The notes below the pieces were generated by a model. The model was not told where the DNA came from. It ran no database searches and was given only the letters and a program-made list of their open reading frames with translations. From Rubrivivax sp. (GTDB lineage: Bacteria; Pseudomonadota; Gammaproteobacteria; Burkholderiales; Burkholderiaceae_C): a DNA stretch of 64,000 bases. The stretch covers positions 94,067 through 158,066 of the forward strand of contig JAIXRN010000074.1 of NCBI GenBank assembly GCA_027485165.1, given 5' to 3'. Positions 56,387-63,874 of this stretch are shown piece by piece (position 1 is the stretch's first letter; every line of letters starts with the position of its first letter). The position numbers were made by a program, and so were the translations under genes.

Positions 56387-57586
56387 ATGGTGGCCCAAGA
56401 CGCGCTGCAAGGCCTGAAGGTGCTGGAGCTGGGGCAGTTGATCGCCGGGCCCTTCGCAGGCAAGACGCTGGCCGACTTTGGCGCCGACGTCATCAAGATC
56501 GAACCCGCCGAGGCCGGCGACCCGCTGCGCAAATGGCGGCTGCTGCGCGAAGGCACCAGCGTTTGGTGGGAAGTGCAGAGCCGCAACAAACGCAGCGTGG
56601 CGCTGGACCTGAAGACGCCCGAAGGCCAGCAGGCCGTACGCGCGCTGGCCGGGCAAGCCGATGTGCTGATCGAGAACTTCAAGCCCGGTACGCTGGAAGG
56701 CTGGGGCCTGGGCTGGGACGCGCTGCACGCGCTGAACCCCAAGCTCATCATGCTGCGCATCAGCGGCTTTGGCCAGACTGGCCCCTACGCTGGCAAGCCT
56801 GGCTTCGGTGTGCTGGGCGAAGCGATGGGCGGGCTGCGCCACCTGACCGCCGAGCCTGGCCGCGTGCCGGTGCGCGTGGGCGTGAGCATCGGCGACACGC
56901 TGGCCGCGCTGCATGGGGTGATCGGCGTGCTGACCGCGCTGCGCCACCGCGAGGTGAACGGCGGCCAGGGGCAGATGATCGACGTGGCGCTGTACGAGAG
57001 CGTCTTCAACGTGATGGAAAGCCTGCTGCCCGAATACGACGCCTTCGGCGCTGTACGCGGCGCCGCTGGCAGCGCGTTGCCCGGCATCGCGCCTAGCAAC
57101 GCCTACCGCTGCCAGGATGTGGACGGCAACGTCGCCTATGTGCTGGTGGCCGGCAACGGCGACAGTATCTTCCGCCGCCTGATGGTCGCCATCGGGCGCG
57201 ACGACCTGGCGCAAGACCCCGGCCTGGCGCGCAACGACGGCCGCGTGGCGCGCGTCGCCGAGATCGACGCGGCCATCGAGGCCTGGACGCTGGAGCGGCC
57301 CATCGCAAACGTGATCGCCACACTGGAAGCGGCCGGTGTGCCCGTGGGCCGCATCTACACCGTGGCCGACATCGCCAGCGACCCGCAGTACCTGGCCCGC
57401 GAGATGATCGTGCAGACGCAAGACGCCGACGGCCGGCCGTTGAAGGTGCCCGGCATCGTGCCCAAGCTCGCGGCCACGCCCGGCCGGCTGCACAGCCCCG
57501 CGCCGCGCCTGGGCCAGCACACCGAAGCCGTGCTGGGCGCGGTGCGCGCCGGCCGCGGCTGGCCCGCCGCCAACGACGAAGCCTGA
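56387..57586 (+). CDS. class III CoA-transferase (CaiB/BaiF family)
   Basis: This 399-residue enzyme opens with LQGLKVLELGQLIAGPFAGKTLADFGADVIKIE, the CaiB/BaiF signature, and continues with NKRSVALDLKTPEG, FGQTGPYAGKPGFG and GQMIDVALYESVF. Family III CoA-transferases move CoA between carboxylic acids via an aspartyl thioester. Placed between a maleate isomerase and an HMG-CoA lyase homologue, it probably activates a hydroxy-dicarboxylate such as malate, citramalate or hydroxymethylglutarate. Confidence 0.92.
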   Translation: MVAQDALQGLKVLELGQLIAGPFAGKTLADFGADVIKIEPAEAGDPLRKWRLLREGTSVWWEVQSRNKRSVALDLKTPEGQQAVRALAGQADVLIENFKPGTLEGWGLGWDALHALNPKLIMLRISGFGQTGPYAGKPGFGVLGEAMGGLRHLTAEPGRVPVRVGVSIGDTLAALHGVIGVLTALRHREVNGGQGQMIDVALYESVFNVMESLLPEYDAFGAVRGAAGSALPGIAPSNAYRCQDVDGNVAYVLVAGNGDSIFRRLMVAIGRDDLAQDPGLARNDGRVARVAEIDAAIEAWTLERPIANVIATLEAAGVPVGRIYTVADIASDPQYLAREMIVQTQDADGRPLKVPGIVPKLAATPGRLHSPAPRLGQHTEAVLGAVRAGRGWPAANDEA

Positions 57587-57603
57587 TGAAGGAGAGGTGC
57601 CCG

Positions 57604-58605
57604 ATGAGCCCCACAAGCCCCGCGACCCCCATTCCGCCCCTGCCCACCGCCCGGATCCACCTACACGAGGTCGCGCCGCGAGACGGGCTGCAGATGGAAT
57701 CCGTCTTCGTGCCCACCGATGACAAGGTGGCCTGGATCGACCAGCTTTCAACGCTAGGGTATTCAAAGATCGAAGTCACGAGCTTCGTCTCGCCGGCCGC
57801 CATCCCCGCGCTGCGCGACGCCGAGGAAGTCATGCGTCGCATCGCACGTGTGCCGGGCGTGGTCTACACGGCGCTGGTGCCCAATGTGCGCGGGGGCGAG
57901 CGCGCCATCGACGCCCGCGTGAATGAATTCAACCTGGTGATGTCGGCCAGCGCCACCCACAACCTGGCCAACCTGCGCATGACGCAGGCGCAGAGTTTTG
58001 GCACGCTGTCCCAGACCACTCGGCTGGCGCAGCAGGCCGGCCTGGCCGTGAACGTCTCGCTGTCTTGCGCCTTCGGCTGCCCGATGGAAGGCGACGTGCC
58101 AGCGGCGGCGGTGGCCGACTGGGTGGCGCGCTTTGCCGGGCTGGGCGTGCAAGGCGTCACGCTGTGCGACACCACCGGCATGGCCGACCCCGGCCAGGTG
58201 CTGGCGCTGTGCAGCGCCATCGCGCAGCAGCAGCCCGAGCTGGCGCTGACCGCGCACTTCCACGACACCCGAGGCCTGGGTGGCGCCAACGTGTTTGCCG
58301 CGCTTCAGGCGGGCATCACCCGCTTCGACGCCAGCCTGGGCGGCATCGGCGGCTGCCCCTATGCACCGGGCGCCAGTGGCAACGTGGCCACCGAAGATGT
58401 CGTGCACCTGCTGCAGTGCCTGGGCCTGTGCTGCGAGATGCCGCTGGACGACCTGGCCGCTGCCGCGCAAACACTGCAGGCGCTGCTGGGCCACGGTCTG
58501 CCCAGTGCCGTGGGCCGCGCCGGCCCGCGCTGGCGGCACCACCCGCTGCCACCCGACTTCCAACAAACCCGCGAACGCGCCCTGGCGCGCGAAGCAGCGG
58601 GCTGA
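57604..58605 (+). CDS. HMG-CoA lyase-like enzyme
   Basis: This 333-residue TIM-barrel lyase has HEVAPRDGLQMES (catalytic Arg/Asp), FHDTRGLGGANVFAAL (metal-site His) and the HMG-CoA lyase active-site loop GGCPYAPGASGNVATED. It cleaves a 3-hydroxyacyl-CoA such as HMG-CoA or a citramalyl-type CoA ester. ATG 57604 is preferred over 57586 because AAGGAGAG lies between them and serves as the ribosome-binding site. The enzyme follows the CoA-transferase, so the two steps are probably consecutive. Confidence 0.92.
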   Translation: MSPTSPATPIPPLPTARIHLHEVAPRDGLQMESVFVPTDDKVAWIDQLSTLGYSKIEVTSFVSPAAIPALRDAEEVMRRIARVPGVVYTALVPNVRGGERAIDARVNEFNLVMSASATHNLANLRMTQAQSFGTLSQTTRLAQQAGLAVNVSLSCAFGCPMEGDVPAAAVADWVARFAGLGVQGVTLCDTTGMADPGQVLALCSAIAQQQPELALTAHFHDTRGLGGANVFAALQAGITRFDASLGGIGGCPYAPGASGNVATEDVVHLLQCLGLCCEMPLDDLAAAAQTLQALLGHGLPSAVGRAGPRWRHHPLPPDFQQTRERALAREAAG

Positions 58606-58672
58606 AGCCCCGCCCCCGATCCCGACCCCGATCCACCACCTGGCCCCAACCACCACCGCAGGAGACAAGCCC

Positions 58673-59143
58673 ATGGCCCGCTACGACCTGAACGTGAATG
58701 GCCAGCGCCGCCGCGCTGAAGCCGATGCCGATTCACCGCTGCTGTACGTGCTGCGCGACCAGCTGGAACTGAAGGGGCCGAAGTACGGCTGCGGCCTGGG
58801 CCAGTGCGGCGCCTGCACCGTGCACATTGACGGGCAGGCCGTTCGGTCATGCAGCTACCCAGTCAACGCCGTCGGCAGCAAGAAAGTCACCACGCTGGAA
58901 GGCCTGGGCAACAGCAGCAAGCCCAGCAAGCTGCAGCAGGCTTTCATCGACGAGCAGGCCGCGCAGTGCGGCTACTGCATCAACGGCATGGTGATGCAGG
59001 CGGCTGATCTGCTGAAGCGCACGCCGAAACCCAGCGAGCAGCAGATCCGCGAGGGCCTGGCGATGAACCTGTGCCGCTGCGGCACGCACCAGCGCATCGT
59101 GCGCGCGGTGCAGCGCGCTTCGGGCCAGGCCGTGACGGCATGA
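58673..59143 (+). CDS. [2Fe-2S] subunit of xanthine dehydrogenase-family oxidoreductase
   Basis: This 156-residue subunit has the plant-type 2Fe-2S site (Cys40, Cys45, Cys48, Cys60) and the second helical cluster site (Cys99, Cys102, Cys134, Cys136). This is the small subunit of the CoxS/IorA/NicA type. It lacks a signal peptide and would be exported bound to its Tat-bearing partner. AGGAGAC lies upstream; the partner gene starts 14 bp after its stop. Confidence 0.95.
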   Translation: MARYDLNVNGQRRRAEADADSPLLYVLRDQLELKGPKYGCGLGQCGACTVHIDGQAVRSCSYPVNAVGSKKVTTLEGLGNSSKPSKLQQAFIDEQAAQCGYCINGMVMQAADLLKRTPKPSEQQIREGLAMNLCRCGTHQRIVRAVQRASGQAVTA

Positions 59144-59157
59144 AGAAAGGGCACCGC

Positions 59158-61428
59158 ATGAACACCACCGCTTTGAACACCAGCCGCCGCCAGTTCATCA
59201 CCCGCGCCGCCGCCGGCTCGGGCGCGCTGGTCGTGGGCTTCAGCTTTGCTGCCCCAGCCACCGCCGCCAGCGCCCCCACGCTGGCCCCGCCCAAGGCCGT
59301 GGCCAAGGACCTGGTGGAAAGCTTTGTCGCCATCGGCCGCGACGGCCATGTCACCGTGCACGTGGGCAAGGTCGACCTGGGCACGGGCACCCGCACCGCG
59401 CTGGCCCAGATGGCGGCTGACGAACTGGACGTGGCCTTCGAGCGCGTCACCATGGTGATGGGCGACACCGGCACCACGCCCGACCAGTGGATGACGGGCG
59501 CCAACCTCACGATCGCCCAGGGTGGCACCGAAATGCGCCGCGCCTGCGCCACCGCACGCGCGGCGCTGCTGGAACGCGCCAGCGCCAGGCTGGGCCTGCC
59601 CGTGGCCGACCTGGTGGTGGTGAACGGCACCGTCTACGCGAAGGCCGACCCCGCCCGCCAGGTGGGCTACAGCGCCCTGGTGGCCGAAGCCCCGCTGGCG
59701 CTGAAGGTGGACCCCAAGGTGGTGATGAAGCGCGCCAGCGAATACCAGGTGGTGGGCCAGTCCGTGCCGCGCGTGGACATCCCGGCGCGCCTGAAAGGCG
59801 AGTTCACCTATATGCAGGACTTCCGCTTGCCCGGCATGCTGCACGCACGCGTCATACGCCCCGCCGCACTGGGCGCGCCTTTGCAAGGCTTCGACGACAG
59901 CGAAGCGAAGCACGTCAGCGGCTTCCTGCAGACGGTGCGCAAGGGCGACTTCCTGGCCGTGCTGGCCAAGACGGAGTGGGGCGCCATCAAGGCCATGCGC
60001 GCGATGAAGGTGAACTGGGGCCCCGGCACGGGGCTGCCCGAACAGGCCAGCGCCTTCGACCACTGGCGCACGCGCAAGGTGGCCAAGACCGAGATCACGC
60101 AGAAAGTGGGTGAACCCGAAGCGGTGCTGGCCGCGGTGGCGGCGGCGCCCCGGCGCGTGAAGGCACGCTACGACTTCGCGGTGCAGACGCACGCGTCGCT
60201 GGGGCCTTCCTGCGCCGTGGCGCAGCTGAAGGACGGCCAGCTGACGGTGTGGACGGCTTCGCAGGCCACGCACTCGCTGGTGGACGAGATTGCGCCGATC
60301 GCCAGCGTGCCGAAAGAGCGCATCCGCTGCGTCTACTTGGACGGCGCCGGCTGCTACGGCCGCAATGGCCACGAGGACGCTGCCGCCGACGCGGCGCTGA
60401 TCACCACCCTGACCGGCCATACCGTGCGGGTGCAGTGGATGCGCGACGACGAAACCGCGCGGGCGCCCAAGAGCCCGCCGCGGTCGATGGACTTCGAAGC
60501 CGGCCTAGACGAACAAGGCAACGTACTGGCCTGGAACAGCGATTTCTGGATCGCCCTGAACCACATCGTGGCCTTCAAGCCGCTGGACTTCCCGCTGCTG
60601 TCGGCCACCGAGACGGGCCTGCCCAAGCCGGGTAACTGGGTGGGATTCCTGTTCCAGAACGCCGGGATTCCCTACCAGCTGCCGGCCGTGCGCGTGCACA
60701 CGCGCCACGTCGAGCAGGCGTTCTTCCGCAGCGCGCACCTGCGCAGCCCGGGCCGCATCGAGAACAGCTTCGCCAACGAAAGCTTCATCGACGAACTGGC
60801 CTATGCCGCCAAGGCCGACCCGGCCGAGTACCGCCGCCGCTACCTGAAAGACCCGCGTGCGCTGGCCGTGCTGGACAAGGCGCTCCAGCGCGCGAAATGG
60901 CAGTCGCGCGTGGGCCCGAACCCCGCGTCAGCCCAGGCTGCGGGCGACGTCTTGCGTGGCCGCGGCGTGAGCTACCTGCGCTACAACAACACCATCACCT
61001 ACGTGGCCGCGGTGGCCGAGGTGGCGGTGAACCGCAAGACCGGCGAGATCCGGGTGGAACGAGTCTGCGTGGCGCACGACTGCGGCCAGATCATCAACCC
61101 CGATGGCACGGCCAACCAGGTGGAAGGTGGCGTCATCCAGACCGTGAGCCGCACGCTGATGGAGCAGGTGCGCTGGGACAGCCAGCAGGTCCTGAGCACC
61201 GACTGGGCCACCTACCCCATCCTGCGCCACGACCAGGTGCCACGCGTGGAAGTGGATTTGATCGACCGCCCTGGCGAACCCAGCTGGGGCGCCGGCGAGC
61301 CCACGGCTTGCGCCATCCCGGCGGCCATCGGCAATGCGGTGTTCGACGCCACCGGCGCGCGATTGCGCGCTGTGCCCTTCACGCCGCAACAGGTGCTGGC
61401 AGCGCTGGGCAGGCCCGCAGCGGCGTAA
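59158..61428 (+). CDS. molybdopterin-binding subunit of xanthine dehydrogenase-family oxidoreductase (IorB-like)
   Basis: This 756-residue subunit has a Tat signal (TSRRQFITRAAAGSGALVVG). The molybdopterin domains run through to a C-terminal WGAGEPTACAIPAAIGNAVFDATG, whose Glu is the conserved active-site base. It is IorB/NicB-like: periplasmic oxidation of N-heterocycles or aldehydes, with electrons passing through the 2Fe-2S subunit. It lacks the cytochrome c extension found in some relatives. ATG 59158 is preferred because AAAGG lies just upstream; the ATGA at 59140 would skip that site. Confidence 0.93.
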   Translation: MNTTALNTSRRQFITRAAAGSGALVVGFSFAAPATAASAPTLAPPKAVAKDLVESFVAIGRDGHVTVHVGKVDLGTGTRTALAQMAADELDVAFERVTMVMGDTGTTPDQWMTGANLTIAQGGTEMRRACATARAALLERASARLGLPVADLVVVNGTVYAKADPARQVGYSALVAEAPLALKVDPKVVMKRASEYQVVGQSVPRVDIPARLKGEFTYMQDFRLPGMLHARVIRPAALGAPLQGFDDSEAKHVSGFLQTVRKGDFLAVLAKTEWGAIKAMRAMKVNWGPGTGLPEQASAFDHWRTRKVAKTEITQKVGEPEAVLAAVAAAPRRVKARYDFAVQTHASLGPSCAVAQLKDGQLTVWTASQATHSLVDEIAPIASVPKERIRCVYLDGAGCYGRNGHEDAAADAALITTLTGHTVRVQWMRDDETARAPKSPPRSMDFEAGLDEQGNVLAWNSDFWIALNHIVAFKPLDFPLLSATETGLPKPGNWVGFLFQNAGIPYQLPAVRVHTRHVEQAFFRSAHLRSPGRIENSFANESFIDELAYAAKADPAEYRRRYLKDPRALAVLDKALQRAKWQSRVGPNPASAQAAGDVLRGRGVSYLRYNNTITYVAAVAEVAVNRKTGEIRVERVCVAHDCGQIINPDGTANQVEGGVIQTVSRTLMEQVRWDSQQVLSTDWATYPILRHDQVPRVEVDLIDRPGEPSWGAGEPTACAIPAAIGNAVFDATGARLRAVPFTPQQVLAALGRPAAA

Positions 61429-61773
61429 GCAGGGCCTGGACAGATCGCCGACGGGTGCCGGCCGCAGGGGGCTGCCGGTGTAGCTGGGGCCCGGATAGAT
61501 ACTGGCGTAGAGGTGGCCGCCGCCTGTGACGGATCTTGGCCTTCAGCGCGAACACGTCGGCATTGCTGCGGCGATGCACGATTCGCTTGCCCGGACGCAT
61601 GGGCGGCATTCGAGCTCTCACTGCACCCGCAGCACCTTCATGTCGTCGTCGCCCAGGTTCGCGCGCGCCCGATCTTCGAGATTCAGAACAATCCACCAAA
61701 AGTGGGCATCGCCAGAGGCGATGTTCGCCACCAGCTGCCCGCTGAAGAATGGCCAGCAGGAGGTGACCCATGA
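61429..61773 (+). pseudogene. possible gene remnant upstream of conserved hypothetical gene
   Basis: The 341-bp space after the molybdopterin gene is open in one frame from the previous stop to a TGA that overlaps the next ATG (ATGA). Its last 50 residues read like real protein (LSLHPQHLHVVVAQVRARP, then IFEIQNNPPKVGIARGD), while the first half looks random. It may be the 3' end of a broken gene once coupled to the next one. No start codon or family was recognised. Confidence 0.35.
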
Positions 61774-62129
61774 GCCACGAAACAGATGAAGACATCGGGC
61801 GCATGCGCGTCGTCAAAAAGCTGGCACCCGCCGACCGAGGGGCCATCAAACTGGCAGAGCAGTTCGGCCCAACCCTGCTGTGCGTACGTCATCGCGTCGA
61901 TTCCGAAGCAAAGACAAGATTCACGACAGTAGAGTTACTGGTGGGACGAGCCCCAATCAAGATCAAGAGCCAAAGATATGTAGCCGTGCAGATCGAATGG
62001 AAAGACCAAGCACTGAGGAAAATCGTCAAAGACGCGGGAGCCATGTGGGACGGTCAGGCGAAGGTCTGGCGCATGCCCCGCCGCTTGGCAGGCATCCTAC
62101 GACTGACCGACCGCATAAAGGACGTGTAG
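61770..62129 (+). CDS. conserved hypothetical protein of unknown function
   Basis: This 119-residue basic protein has no recognised domain. Notable stretches are MRVVKKLAPADRG, LLCVRHRVDSEAKTRFTTVELLVG and AGAMWDGQAKVWRMPRRLAGILRL; the last recalls short proteins found near mobile elements in Proteobacteria (memory, not a search). An excellent ribosome site AGGAGGTGA (61758-61766) fixes the start. Its base composition is lower in GC than the upstream operon, and the cassette array starts 88 bp downstream. Confidence 0.75.
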   Translation: MSHETDEDIGRMRVVKKLAPADRGAIKLAEQFGPTLLCVRHRVDSEAKTRFTTVELLVGRAPIKIKSQRYVAVQIEWKDQALRKIVKDAGAMWDGQAKVWRMPRRLAGILRLTDRIKDV

Positions 62130-62131
62130 CC

Positions 62132-62151
62132 ACATGCGTTTCCGCATGTGA
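62132..62151. other. short perfect hairpin after the conserved hypothetical gene
   Basis: CACATGC-GTTTCC-GCATGTG is a perfect 7-bp inverted repeat, and GCATGTG recurs 12 bases on. It could end the upstream transcript, though it lacks a T run, and it is not an attC. Confidence 0.5.
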
Positions 62152-62216
62152 CCACGGCCTTGGCATGTGGCAACATGTAGTTGGGGATGTCTACTGGGGA
62201 GTGATGTCCAGAACAC

Positions 62217-62223
62217 GTTAGGC
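62217..62223 (+). other. orphan integron recombination core (GTTAGGC)
   Basis: A GTTAGGC core marks the left edge of the first cassette. No GCCTAAC partner or L box is found in the preceding 150 bases, so it is not a complete attC. It may be an attI-type site or the right half of a truncated attC. Confidence 0.6.
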
Positions 62224-62268
62224 CTCACAGGACGCCCTCCCTCACTTCATCACCCTCTCGACGCACAC

Positions 62269-62694
62269 ATGGATGAACTACGCGAACGCTACCGCGCCAC
62301 AACGCTTCGCATTCTCGGCAACTTTCAGTTGCTCGAATTTGCGCTCAAGGCGTACATCGGGCGCTGCTACAAAGTGATTCGCCAACGGGTGGGTGACGAC
62401 ATTCATTTTGACTACACTGAGAAAGATGTCGAAGACCTTCCGCTCGGAAGACTTCTTGGGCTCTTTTCGAAGTTCAGCGCGGACGCCGAGCTACTCGGCC
62501 GCCTGCGCAAACTACAGGATGAGCGAAATCACATAGCGCATCGCTCGCTACTGATAGCCATGGGAACGAGCTACGACAGAGGCGCTGTCGAGGACAAATA
62601 CATTGAGTACTTTAGGCTCGAAGACGAGCTTACGGAGTGCCTACAAGCAGTCATCGCGGCAAATCGGGCGCTCAAGGCAAGCACCGCAAAGTGA
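62269..62694 (+). CDS. integron cassette protein with HEPN-like R-N-x3-H motif
   Basis: This 141-residue, mostly helical protein has RNHIAH (Arg86-Asn87...His91), the R-x4-6-H catalytic pattern of HEPN RNases, on a helix (LRKLQDERNHIAHRSLLIA). It has no signal or membrane segment and matches no family I can name. The stop is 1 bp from the attC R'' box, typical of cassette genes. The base composition is clearly less GC-rich than the core genome, suggesting transfer. Candidate for defence or toxin function; the substrate is unknown. Confidence 0.75.
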   Translation: MDELRERYRATTLRILGNFQLLEFALKAYIGRCYKVIRQRVGDDIHFDYTEKDVEDLPLGRLLGLFSKFSADAELLGRLRKLQDERNHIAHRSLLIAMGTSYDRGAVEDKYIEYFRLEDELTECLQAVIAANRALKASTAK

Positions 62695-62695
62695 G

Positions 62696-62824
62696 GCCTA
62701 ACCCCTCGGTCAAGCGGAGCGCCAACGGCAGGCCGCCAGGCCCGGGCTGGCTGTACGCGGTACATTGTCACCAGCCCGGGCCTAGCGTCCTGCCGTCGGC
62801 GCCCGCTTACCTCGAACGTTAGGC
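62696..62824 (+). other. integron attC site 1
   Basis: This 129-bp site has R'' GCCTAAC (62696-62702) with R' GTTAGGC (62818-62824), and L'' CAAGCGG (62711-62717) with L' CCGCTTA (62803-62809). The centre folds as a long imperfect palindrome with GC-rich arms. It bounds cassette 1 on the right. Confidence 0.93.
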
Positions 62825-62830
62825 GTCGCA

Positions 62831-63364
62831 ATGAACGAATCTCCCGAAGACTTCCATAAGCGCGTCACTGACGCGCTCGAAGAGAGTGACGCGCGAACCA
62901 GAAACGATAGGGCCGCCCGCCTGATCTGGCTGTCGACCCAACCTGCTATGCCAGCAGCAGTCTCGGGGAGGTTTGAACAGTTGAACCTGCTGGAAGAGGT
63001 GCGGATGTGCTTCACATTTGGCAGATACATCGCCACTATCTTTACCGCAACCGCTTTTGTCGAGCAAACTTTGATGGAGGAACTTGAGATCCGGGCCGAC
63101 CCGGGCCCGCGTCGAACCTTTGCGCAAGCAATTCAGTCTTCCAGAGCCGCTGGCTTCTTGAGCTCTAGCCTCCTTGACCGGGCTGATCAACTTCGCAAGG
63201 TTCGAAATCCCCTCGGGCACTACAGAGACGAAGAAGATCCAGACACAATAGTGAATCGATTCCGTTCGGCTGGTCGTCATCCGACATCGATACTCGAAGA
63301 AGATGCGAAGCGTTCTGTCGAGTTGGTCTATGAACTCTTCTTCTGCACTCTCCGCGACGCCTAA
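62831..63364 (+). CDS. integron cassette protein with HEPN-like R-N-x3-H motif (second)
   Basis: This 177-residue helical protein has RNPLGH (Arg125-Asn126...His130) in LRKVRNPLGHYRD, again the HEPN-type R-x4-H pattern. It is not related to the first cassette protein over its length. The ATG lies 7 bp after the R' box of attC1, so its ribosome site is inside the attC. The stop TAA lies inside the R'' box of attC2. GC is low for the genome. Function unknown; a ribonuclease role is an inference from the motif. Confidence 0.78.
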   Translation: MNESPEDFHKRVTDALEESDARTRNDRAARLIWLSTQPAMPAAVSGRFEQLNLLEEVRMCFTFGRYIATIFTATAFVEQTLMEELEIRADPGPRRTFAQAIQSSRAAGFLSSSLLDRADQLRKVRNPLGHYRDEEDPDTIVNRFRSAGRHPTSILEEDAKRSVELVYELFFCTLRDA

Positions 63365-63487
63365 CCCCTCGCTCAACCTGACCCGCTACGGCAAGCGGCG
63401 TAAGCCCGGGCTGCAGCATGCAGGCTATCCTTGCAGCCCGGGCTTACGCCGCTTGCCTCCGCGGGCAGGTTAGCTCGAACGTTAGGC
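63359..63487 (+). other. integron attC site 2
   Basis: This 129-bp site has R'' GCCTAAC (63359-63365) with R' GTTAGGC (63481-63487), and L'' CAACCTG (63374-63380) with L' CAGGTTA (63466-63472). The inner arms CGGCGTAAGCCCGGGCTGCA and their complement form a long stem. It bounds cassette 2. Confidence 0.94.
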
Positions 63488-63874
63488 ATCGAAATTCAGA
63501 GAATTGTCCCTCAAGCAGTTTCAGCGGCGCTCGCGCGCCGTGCACTTGAACAGCCGCAAGAAGGCGACCACTCCAAGAACGCTGCCAACTGGCAATGAGC
63601 GCAGCACTCAACGGAATTGACTTGAACGACTGTCTTGGTTTCAGCCTGTCGCTCTTGAAACATTCACGTTGCGGTTAGCATGGTTGCCTGTACTCGGACA
63701 GATGTTTAGTCAGTCAGCTGTTGCCGCCGCAACCAAGGAGGTCGGCTTCGTTCGTCGGTGTCCGCGGCGGCGGATTGAACAGCCATGTCCCAGGCCAGCA
63801 GTCACCAGTCTTCAGCCGCCAAACCCCATGCGCCTTCGGAAAGCCAGAGTTTTCGCTCCACTGCTGCAGGCGAT
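63488..63874. other. cassette 3 body without a convincing gene
   Basis: These 387 bases hold only short or doubtful frames. A 36-codon stretch open from the attC edge ends at 63598 and overlaps by 4 bp (ATGA) a 27-codon frame ending at 63679. A 105-codon frame from a TTG at 63669 runs through the attC to 63986 and looks accidental. The cassette may carry an RNA, a peptide or a decayed gene. Confidence 0.6.

Noticed and set aside
55544..57766. 740-codon minus-strand frame across the maleate isomerase and CoA-transferase genes
   Set aside because: Antisense of two well-supported enzymes; composition is typical of a reverse-complement artefact.
61379..61849. 156-codon minus-strand frame across the 61.4-61.8 kb junction, considered as an integrase remnant
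   Set aside because: No tyrosine-recombinase motifs (the R-H-x-x-R region or the catalytic Tyr context) were found.
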